A stretch of 7,689 nt of DNA from an uncultured Prevotella sp. (GTDB lineage: Bacteria; Bacteroidota; Bacteroidia; Bacteroidales; Bacteroidaceae). The stretch lies in the NCBI GenBank assembly GCA_947303825.1, contig CAMYZK010000110.1:1-7689 (forward strand), written 5' to 3'. Shown in pieces: positions 1-5,692 of this stretch. The stretch's first letter is position 1; each line of letters begins with the position of its first letter. The translations under genes were made by a program, and so were the position numbers. Under the pieces are notes generated by a model. It saw nothing but the letters and a program-made list of their open reading frames with translations. It did no database searches and had not been told where the DNA came from.

Positions 1-414
1 ACATGGCCTACGGACAAGCAGCCGCTATATAGCGAGATAGATATTATGGAAGTCTTTGGAAACAGAAAGGTGTCGGCTCATACAGCTCACTCGCAGCTCA
101 CCACAAGTCGGCGACGTCATGGCCAGCGTAACACCTTCAACTACGCTTGCGATGTCACCAAATGGCATGTCTATGGAGTTATTTGGACAGAGGACAGCAT
201 CGTCTGGACGGTAGATGGGGTGAAGGTGGGAGAATACGATAAAACGACCGACAAAGACCTTCTTGCACAAGGCCAGTGGTCTTTTGACTATCCGCTTTTC
301 ATCATACTTAATCAGAGCGTGGGTATGGGCGGCTACGACTATTTCATGCCACAGACAAATAAGACTTACGAGACACAGTTCGACTGGGTGAGGGTGTACC
401 AGAGAGTGAGATGA
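1..414 (+). CDS. Glycoside hydrolase family 16 protein, C-terminal part (5' end outside window)
   Basis: This frame is open from base 1 and ends at TGA 412-414, giving 137 residues of a longer protein. Residues 12-17 read EIDIME, the GH16 active-site signature E-x-D-x-x-E: Glu12 is the expected nucleophile, Asp14 the assisting acid and Glu17 the acid/base. Further family landmarks follow: WHVYGVIW near 55-62, the beta-strand YPLFIILNQSVG at 97-108, and the closing strand FDWVRVYQ at 127-134. Characterised GH16 enzymes cleave beta-1,3 or beta-1,3/1,4 glucans and related polymers, usually after export; the signal peptide and any extra domains would lie upstream and are not visible. The first ATG (46) is inside the active-site motif and cannot be the true start. 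The gene converges on the polysaccharide cluster, so it is either an unrelated neighbour or a polymer-trimming glycanase. Substrate is unknown; family assignment is firm. Confidence 0.9.
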   Translation, partial: TWPTDKQPLYSEIDIMEVFGNRKVSAHTAHSQLTTSRRRHGQRNTFNYACDVTKWHVYGVIWTEDSIVWTVDGVKVGEYDKTTDKDLLAQGQWSFDYPLFIILNQSVGMGGYDYFMPQTNKTYETQFDWVRVYQRVR

Positions 415-424
415 TGCCCGGGTG

Positions 425-2017
425 CTATTGCGTTTTGATGCCGCCTTTGCGTGTAACCGTGTATTTCACCCTATGAGTAAAGACAATGGAAAGCACATAG
501 CATGCATGTAAATGGTTGTATTCAGTAGATGCTGTCTCCTGCTTGAGCGACAGGCTGTCGTGTCCATCTACCTTCACAGTACAGTTGTCCACCTCGATAA
601 GGCCGTCTGCCTCAGAGACTACTACGGCGTGCAGCCCGGGACTAAAGTGCAGATGGCCGACAGCTTCGGTGGGAGGGCCTAGAATCTCGTCCTCGATGCA
701 CAGCGCTCCGTTTCTCAGTTGGAAACTCCGCCAGTGTATGGCACTGTTCCCGAAACCGTTGTGGCTGGCAATGATTTCCGACGGGTTGTCTGAAGAGGTA
801 TCCTTGAGCAAGGTGACTTTCGCCCTCCTGCCCACGCGGAACCCTCCCCACACATGCGAGGAGTCTCTTCCGCCTACCGTCACGGTGTTGTGTGCTGCTG
901 TGCTGCGTTCATATTGTCGGCGGCTGTCTTTGTTATAGGTGGAGATGCCAGTGTCTACAATGACTGGCTGACCGTCGATGCGCAACTCGTAGTTGAAGGT
1001 GTCGGCATGGGAGTGGCCTGGCTGATAGGTGGCTGTTATGTTGCCTATATCGAGAATTGCCTCCATGCCCTTGTCTGTCAGCTTCCTGTATCCACATTCC
1101 CTGAGAGTGACGGGACTCCACGATATGTTCAGCCTTTGCGCATAGTCGAACAGTTCTTTGGCTGTTGGTGCAATGCCGTATGCCGAATCGTTGAGAAGGG
1201 GTATGGAGCCGTCGCTATAGATGATGCTCTGCAGATGACCCAGCATCAGAGAAGCCTTCTGCCTGAGTGTGTCGCTAAAAGCCTCTTGTTTGTCAAACAG
1301 CTTGTTGTTCGTAGAGAAATTGATGCAGTCGAGCAGCCGGTCGAGTAAGATGCAGTGGTACATGGGCGACTGCTCATAGTGAGCACCGTCGGGCAGCAAT
1401 TGCTCGTCCAACTGTCTGAGCATCAGTCGCGAAGCTTTGCGAAAGAGCTTCTCGTCGCAGAAATAGATGGCGGCGATGGTGAGGGCATAGCTGTCCTCAA
1501 GCAGGTGGTTGCCCAGCAGATGATACTCCAGCTTGCGTTCCAGCAGCAGTGCCTGCGCGTACATGCTGTCGAGACGTTGCCTGCTCAGACATTCAGGGTG
1601 CGTGCAAAAGAACTTGGCCCAGTTGATGATGCGCAGGGCAGTTGGATAGGGGTTCTGGCCAATGTGGTTGGCAGGCAGCTCGTCAATGAACTTGTCAATC
1701 CACTCAAGGCATTCCTCTACGGCAATGCCTTCCTGCTCCAGCCAGTCCATATAATTTTGGTTGTAGACCCATAGTGGCCCGTGCTCCATGTTTCCCCACC
1801 CCATGAAACCATCTGTGATGTTTAGGAATGTGAATAGTCCGTCATTAAGGCAAGATGGCTTGGATATCGGTTTGTCGATCTTCGCCTGATGCTTTGCCTC
1901 TGGCGCACTCATAGGGATAAATGCAGGGCGGCGCAGCCTGTTTTTTATCTGACCGGCAATCTGTATGGGCTTCAGGTGCGAGACGGTCTCAGCCAACAAT
2001 GACAGTTTATTCAGCAT
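425..2017 (-). CDS. Heparinase II/III-like family protein, cytoplasmic type, last gene of the cluster
   Basis: The 530-residue protein has the architecture of heparinase II/III-like proteins found in polysaccharide clusters: an alpha-helical toroid (roughly 60-310) followed by a beta-sandwich domain (roughly 315-520). Recognisable motifs are NHLLED at 170-175, DGAHYEQSPMYH at 210-221, GHSHADTF at 334-341 and ERSTAAHNTV at 370-379. The His residues of GHSHAD and the Tyr of the AHYEQS segment are candidates for catalytic or metal-binding roles, by analogy with heparinase lyases. The N-terminus (HLKPIQI, then a basic segment) matches cluster-associated members and is not a Sec signal peptide, so the protein probably stays in the cytoplasm. 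The start ATG lies 9 bases after the stop of the glycosyltransferase gene, with only a weak A-rich ribosome site. The family includes uronic-acid polysaccharide lyases, but the role of members in biosynthetic operons is not established; lyase activity is not assured. Confidence 0.87.
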   Translation of the reverse strand: MLNKLSLLAETVSHLKPIQIAGQIKNRLRRPAFIPMSAPEAKHQAKIDKPISKPSCLNDGLFTFLNITDGFMGWGNMEHGPLWVYNQNYMDWLEQEGIAVEECLEWIDKFIDELPANHIGQNPYPTALRIINWAKFFCTHPECLSRQRLDSMYAQALLLERKLEYHLLGNHLLEDSYALTIAAIYFCDEKLFRKASRLMLRQLDEQLLPDGAHYEQSPMYHCILLDRLLDCINFSTNNKLFDKQEAFSDTLRQKASLMLGHLQSIIYSDGSIPLLNDSAYGIAPTAKELFDYAQRLNISWSPVTLRECGYRKLTDKGMEAILDIGNITATYQPGHSHADTFNYELRIDGQPVIVDTGISTYNKDSRRQYERSTAAHNTVTVGGRDSSHVWGGFRVGRRAKVTLLKDTSSDNPSEIIASHNGFGNSAIHWRSFQLRNGALCIEDEILGPPTEAVGHLHFSPGLHAVVVSEADGLIEVDNCTVKVDGHDSLSLKQETASTEYNHLHACYVLSIVFTHRVKYTVTRKGGIKTQ

Positions 2018-2026
2018 TTCTTGTTT

Positions 2027-3061
2027 CTATAACAGATTGTCTAGAAAGATTTTCATTGCTTTGTCAGGCTGATAGTCTTCAGCCTTCCTTCTGCAAGCCC
2101 CTCTCATGGCGTTCACCTTTTCCGGGGCATTTGCCAACTCCATCAGTTTCTCACTTATGGCACTGGCCGATCGTGGTTCCACCAGGAATCCTGTATTCCC
2201 TTCTTCCACCACCTCGCCATTAGAGTTCCAGTTTGTTGCTACGGCAGGCAGCCCGGCAGCCATAGCGTCTATGAGCGTCTGTGGAAATCCTTCCCCATCG
2301 TAATAGGTAGGGAAAATCATGGCGAAGTAGTTCTTTAGCACTGGTGTACACTTGTCAAAGTCCACCAGTCCCTTGTATTGTATCTCCTTGGGTTGATTCT
2401 CCATCAACTTTGTGAACCATTCTTCCTGTTCCACCTTGCCGTAGAGGTCAAGGGTGAACAGCGTCTTCCCTGCTTTACTGTTGCAGGTTTTTACTGCGTC
2501 TATGGCCTCGGCTATACCCTTCAGCTTGGTCATCCGGGTAAAGACACACACAGGGAACGGGGCATTCGTATTGCTATACATTTCTTTCTCGTCAACGATG
2601 GTTGTCTTCTTGCAGTTGTACATTGTCACAGCATTGTTCACCCCCATTTCTTTCATGTCTCTTTCCATGCCATCTGTCTCCATATAGAGTAGATGGAATC
2701 TTCCAAAAAGCTTTCGGAAGAGCCGGTGCCTTTTGGAGAAGGCTGGCAGCCAGCCGCCTACTACGGTATAGTGAATCCTGCGCCGAAAGAAAAGGTTGAG
2801 CATGGCAGTAAGCGGGATAACCATCCATATTCCTTTGCGCGATGGCATCACCGCCACATTCCTGTGATGCAGCAGCAAGCTAAATATGACGAAAGGCAGT
2901 TTGACAATGTTGATCCAACGGCCGTATGTGTTCTTCAGCGTCACTTCCTGCCTGCCACAGTTCCTCTCAAGAATGTCACCCACCATCAGCGAACGACCTA
3001 TCTGGCCTCCTGTTACCTCTTTGCCTGAGCCGAAGTTACCAAGAAATGCTACTTTCTTCAT
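2027..3061 (-). CDS. Glycosyltransferase family 4 (group 1) protein
   Basis: This 344-residue protein has the GT-B layout of GT4 enzymes. The N-terminal Rossmann half opens with KKVAFLGNFGSG and has a GGQ acceptor-side loop at 18-20. The C-terminal nucleotide-sugar half contains the strand VCVFTRMTKLKGI (171-183), the usual region binding the donor phosphate, and the signature DGEGFPQTLIDAMAAGLP (255-272). In that signature the usual E-x7-E is E257-x7-D265, a variant seen in many GT4 proteins. Hydrophobic stretches near 54-64 and 80-92 suggest contact with the inner membrane, where lipid-linked sugars are built. It likely adds one sugar to the growing repeat unit; donor and acceptor cannot be read from the sequence. 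The ATG fits the family N-terminus and follows a purine-rich GAGGAGA tract. It lies 25 bases after the WbsX-like gene and 9 before the heparinase-like gene, so the three are probably co-transcribed. Confidence 0.88.
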   Translation of the reverse strand: MKKVAFLGNFGSGKEVTGGQIGRSLMVGDILERNCGRQEVTLKNTYGRWINIVKLPFVIFSLLLHHRNVAVMPSRKGIWMVIPLTAMLNLFFRRRIHYTVVGGWLPAFSKRHRLFRKLFGRFHLLYMETDGMERDMKEMGVNNAVTMYNCKKTTIVDEKEMYSNTNAPFPVCVFTRMTKLKGIAEAIDAVKTCNSKAGKTLFTLDLYGKVEQEEWFTKLMENQPKEIQYKGLVDFDKCTPVLKNYFAMIFPTYYDGEGFPQTLIDAMAAGLPAVATNWNSNGEVVEEGNTGFLVEPRSASAISEKLMELANAPEKVNAMRGACRRKAEDYQPDKAMKIFLDNLL

Positions 3062-3086
3062 TCTCCTCAGTGATAAAATGTATGGC

Positions 3087-4232
3087 TTACTCGTGTTTCC
3101 TTATGGCATTACCAATGGCCTCCAGCCATCCGTGACCGTACTTCTGGTCGGGCTCCACATAGTTGCCCTCACCCCATTCGTTCCATGACTTCAGGAACAG
3201 AATCTGGTGTTCAGGCTGTTTGTCGCTGAGGAGCTGAATGGCCTTTTCTGTATAGAGCTGAAAATTGTCGGGAGAGCTACCGGTCACGATTTCCGTCTTT
3301 GACCCTGCCCTGGGCGTGCGGTCCCACTGAGGCAACAGCGTGGGGTAGACATTCTCCCAGCGGTCTTCCTCCACATAGTAGTTGTCCATCAGGCATCTGT
3401 AGTCTATCTTTGAGTAAGATGGCAGGAAAGAGTTGAATGTCAGCAGTTTCATCATCATCTTTGCTCTGCCCTGTGCCAATGCAACGGCTCGGCGATAGCC
3501 TTGTGACATAACGGCGTCAAACCCCAGGTCAAGCACTGACTCATAGTATTCCTTTGCCATGTCGGCAGAGTAATAGTTGGCTTTTTTCCCTGCTAATGCC
3601 TTACCCGTATTATCGGTCTGTCCCACGAAGTGAATTCCCTTCAGACCGTTCGCTTGTGCCAGCTTCTGCCACAGGTCGATGAACTCTCTGCCATCGGGGA
3701 TATGCCTTGGGGCCCACACTGCAAAGAGTGGCTTACCGTCAACCTTGATGTAGCGCGGGTCGCGGAAGGCCGGGAGCAGGTAGTTGAAATGGGCGATGTA
3801 GTCTTCGCGCGAATACTCCATCTTCATTATCATGGTGTCGCGACGCAGGCTGCTGCCTTTCTCCCATGTCTTGCTGGTCCAGTCGTGGTTGGCCCAGCAG
3901 ATGCAGAACGGGAAGTCGGGTTTCCCGCTCTTCAACACTTCCTCGAAAGGACGCTGCAAGAGCTGTTTTCCATTGCCAAACCAATAGTGGTAGTAGCAGA
4001 AGCCCTCCAAGCCTGCCTCTCGTGCCAGCTCAGCCTGCTGTTCCCGTACTTCTGGCAGTCGCAGGTCGTAGAAGCCCAGGTCGGCAGGCAAATGTGGCTG
4101 GTAGTGTCCTCGGAACAAGGGCCTGGCCTTCACCACATTGTTCCATTCCGTAAAACCCTTTCCCCACCATTCGTCGTTCTCTGGAATGGGGTGGTATTGG
4201 GGTAGGTATAATCCTATGATTCTTGGTTTCAT
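3087..4232 (-). CDS. WbsX-like glycosyltransferase (GH99-like domain)
   Basis: From the chosen ATG the protein has 381 residues, about the usual length of the Glyco_tran_WbsX family. Signature segments are all present: YLPQYHPIPEND (9-20) running into WWGKGFTEW (22-30), CYYHYWFGNGKQLLQ near 79-93, CWANHDWTSKTW at 112-123, and SWNEWGEGNYVEPD at 349-362. These proteins occur in O-antigen, capsule and S-layer glycan clusters and carry a TIM-barrel domain related to GH99. They are annotated as glycosyltransferases, but direct biochemical proof is thin, so a hydrolase or transglycosidase role is possible. Start choice: the frame stays open to a TTG at 4316 and an ATG at 4295, adding 28 or 21 residues. 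Family members begin close to the YLPQ(F/Y)H motif, so ATG 4232, after an A/T-rich TTAAATAAA stretch, is preferred. It is the first full-length gene downstream of the promoter at 4413-4443. Confidence 0.88.
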   Translation of the reverse strand: MKPRIIGLYLPQYHPIPENDEWWGKGFTEWNNVVKARPLFRGHYQPHLPADLGFYDLRLPEVREQQAELAREAGLEGFCYYHYWFGNGKQLLQRPFEEVLKSGKPDFPFCICWANHDWTSKTWEKGSSLRRDTMIMKMEYSREDYIAHFNYLLPAFRDPRYIKVDGKPLFAVWAPRHIPDGREFIDLWQKLAQANGLKGIHFVGQTDNTGKALAGKKANYYSADMAKEYYESVLDLGFDAVMSQGYRRAVALAQGRAKMMMKLLTFNSFLPSYSKIDYRCLMDNYYVEEDRWENVYPTLLPQWDRTPRAGSKTEIVTGSSPDNFQLYTEKAIQLLSDKQPEHQILFLKSWNEWGEGNYVEPDQKYGHGWLEAIGNAIRKHE

Positions 4233-4299
4233 TTTATTTAACTCGCTGCTTGCCCATGTTCCCCCTTCGTGGTTTTTTATTTGGTGTATTTCCATTCTT

Positions 4300-4395
4300 T
4301 TATTGTACGTCGTCAAGATTCATGCGGTTCAGCGGGTCAATTGTGTAGTTGTCTTCGGGTATCTGTGGGCCCGCTGTATTGAAGAATCGTTCCAT
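4300..4395 (-). pseudogene. Orphan 31-codon N-terminus of an AAA-type ATP-binding protein
   Basis: On the minus strand an ATG at 4395 opens a 31-codon frame ending in TAA at 4302-4300. It starts MERFFNTAGP, continues through a TIDPLNRMNLDD segment and stops after DDVQ. From memory, this matches the extreme N-terminus of a large family of Bacteroidetes ATP-binding proteins (AAA-like domain), which start FFNTAGP, have an HY or NY a few residues on, then DPL.R..L, and reach the Walker A region (HAPRQTGKT-like) shortly after. Here the frame ends before any Walker A motif and I find no continuation in the other two minus frames, so it cannot encode an ATPase. A GGAAG tract lies just upstream of the ATG, and the promoter at 4413-4443 is placed for this frame. 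It is best read as the 5' remnant of a lost ATPase gene whose promoter now serves the cluster; a translated leader peptide is the alternative. Confidence 0.6.
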
Positions 4396-4412
4396 TGCTT
4401 CCAATTTTTCCG

Positions 4413-4443
4413 CAAAGTTAGTTATTTTACTTGAGAATACAAA
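4413..4443 (-). promoter_or_regulatory. Bacteroidetes-type promoter (-33 TTTG, -7 TAACTTTG)
   Basis: Read on the minus strand, TTTG (4443-4440) is followed after exactly 19 bases by TAACTTTG (4420-4413). This fits the Bacteroidetes primary sigma factor consensus TTTG-N19-21-TAnnTTTG without a mismatch. Transcription would start near 4405-4408, about ten bases before the 31-codon frame, and would then read the WbsX-like, GT4 and heparinase-like genes. It makes the left half of the cluster a transcription unit of its own, able to run independently of the flippase-polymerase-GT4 unit upstream. Confidence 0.8.
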
Positions 4444-4465
4444 AGAAAAGAGGGAAACTTTTTCC
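4444..4465 (-). terminator. Weak hairpin with T-rich tail after the upstream GT4 gene
   Basis: On the minus strand GGAAA (4465-4461) and TTTCC (4457-4453) can pair around a 3-base loop, followed by a CTCTTTTC tract, 46 bases after the stop of the gene at 4511-5692. The stem is only five pairs, mostly A-T, so it would be a poor intrinsic terminator, and its T-rich tail runs straight into the -33 box of the next promoter. Partial termination or plain readthrough are both possible. Confidence 0.25.
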
Positions 4466-4510
4466 AGTTAGCGAGGGGGCGTGCCAATATCCACTGTCTC
4501 AGAGGGCCGG

Positions 4511-5692
4511 TTATTCGCTGTAAGCTGTCGATGATAATATGTCAGTGTAGAAAATGTAAACGTTCTTTGCGTTATTCTCTTTCGTGTATAACTGGTTTAC
4601 TACGTCGAATGCCTTACGGGTATAGTCATCATAATAGGCTATCGGGTGGTCGGCCACCTCTGCCAGCAAAAGAGCAAGCTGTTCGGTCGACTCATAGCGT
4701 AGAGCCACCTCTTGGCCTGTCATTTCCAAGGCGTTGTCAAGCTGCTCCTTGGTGCCGCTAGTGTTCCGGCCAATGACCAGGCATCCTTGCTGCATGGCTT
4801 CGGGCATACTGAAGCCAAAGCCCTCAACTGGCGAGGATACAATCAAGGCACGTGCCTCCCGCATCAATTCGGAGATGTCGTCTCTGTTGCCCAGGAACTC
4901 TACCAATGCAGTAAGGTTGTTCTCTTTGACAAATCTCAGCTGCTTGTTGTAATAAGCTGCATCGGCACAGCCGCCCGCCACCTTCAGATGAAGCGGATTA
5001 CTTGTTCTTCCCGCATATTGCTTATAAGCCTCCAGCAGTTGGTCTAATCCTTTGGCAGGCTGTATACGCCCAGCAAAGAGAAAGAAGTCTTTGGCATGGC
5101 CTATAGCCATATCGGTTCTTTTCGACAGCACACCGTCATATATCACCCTAGATTGTGGAGTCTTGTCGTTATGATAGAAATGACTCTGTACGGCTTTGGT
5201 GATACAAATGGAGAAAGACTGTGAGAGGCTCAGCTGCCGGATAAACGAACCCTTGGTGGGAAAATAATGCATTCCTATCATGTCGGCAAATTCGCGGATA
5301 TGATAGATATGTGGAATTCCTGCTTTCTGCGCTGCATCGAACCCAATACGGACGACACTTGAGTTTGAGTGTACAATGTCAATCTTGTTCTCCTTTACGT
5401 ACTCTGTCAACGCTCTGGTGGCCTTATGGTTTACAATGATTCTGGCAGCAAGCTTGAGGATGAACAGCAGACGTTCCTTCGTTGTATGAAAATATGGATA
5501 AGCAGAGGAGCGGTAAGTAAGGACTAGGGTGGCTATGTTTCTGGCTTTTATTTCTTGCGTAATTCCGTCGTCACCTGGAACGACGACAAATGGACGGATG
5601 TCGTATTGCTGCAATTCCACCAACATGTTCAGGAATGCTTTGGCAGCCCCGTCTGATGCTGTTGTTGAATGAAGAATATACGCAATGTTCAT
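4511..5692 (-). CDS. Glycosyltransferase family 4 (group 1) protein
   Basis: The 393-residue protein has a full GT-B fold. The N-terminal half starts MNIAYILHSTTASDGAAKAF, with a glycine/alanine loop after the first strand, and contains the HSN turn at 108-110 that is typical of the acceptor domain. The C-terminal half has FFLFAGRIQPAKGLDQLLEA (203-222), whose R/K pair is expected to hold the donor diphosphate, and the retaining GT4 signature E290-x7-E298 (EGFGFSMPEAM). It is expected to move a sugar from a nucleotide donor to a lipid-linked acceptor at the inner face of the inner membrane; the sugar is not predictable. Its ATG overlaps the stop of the polymerase gene by four bases (ATGA) with no visible Shine-Dalgarno site, which points to translational coupling. 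It is the last gene before the 278-base gap and so probably ends the upstream transcription unit. Confidence 0.9.
   Translation of the reverse strand: MNIAYILHSTTASDGAAKAFLNMLVELQQYDIRPFVVVPGDDGITQEIKARNIATLVLTYRSSAYPYFHTTKERLLFILKLAARIIVNHKATRALTEYVKENKIDIVHSNSSVVRIGFDAAQKAGIPHIYHIREFADMIGMHYFPTKGSFIRQLSLSQSFSICITKAVQSHFYHNDKTPQSRVIYDGVLSKRTDMAIGHAKDFFLFAGRIQPAKGLDQLLEAYKQYAGRTSNPLHLKVAGGCADAAYYNKQLRFVKENNLTALVEFLGNRDDISELMREARALIVSSPVEGFGFSMPEAMQQGCLVIGRNTSGTKEQLDNALEMTGQEVALRYESTEQLALLLAEVADHPIAYYDDYTRKAFDVVNQLYTKENNAKNVYIFYTDILSSTAYSE

Noticed and set aside
415..424. CCCGGG palindrome between the convergent genes as a bidirectional terminator
   Set aside because: Six bases with no loop and no T-rich flank cannot form a terminator hairpin.
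854..1774. Two consecutive + strand frames of 164 and 139 codons
   Set aside because: Both are antisense to the heparinase-like gene; no motifs, no promoter or ribosome site seen.
3630..4205. 191-codon + strand open frame
   Set aside because: It lies wholly antisense to the WbsX-like gene, whose family motifs are unmistakable; the protein is Leu/Val/Gln-rich with no recognisable domain. It is a shadow frame in G+C-rich coding sequence.
4303..4410. Continuation of the ATPase remnant after its stop by frameshift
   Set aside because: I read the other two minus frames from 4302 down to 4232 and found no Walker A-like GKT/GKS segment or other ATPase feature, so a simple frameshifted but otherwise intact gene is not supported.
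4233..4510. tRNA, riboswitch, CRISPR repeats or mobile-element ends in the intergenic gap
   Set aside because: No cloverleaf, no regularly spaced repeats, no transposase fragment and no matching terminal inverted repeats were seen; the promoter, weak hairpin and short frames account for what is recognisable.
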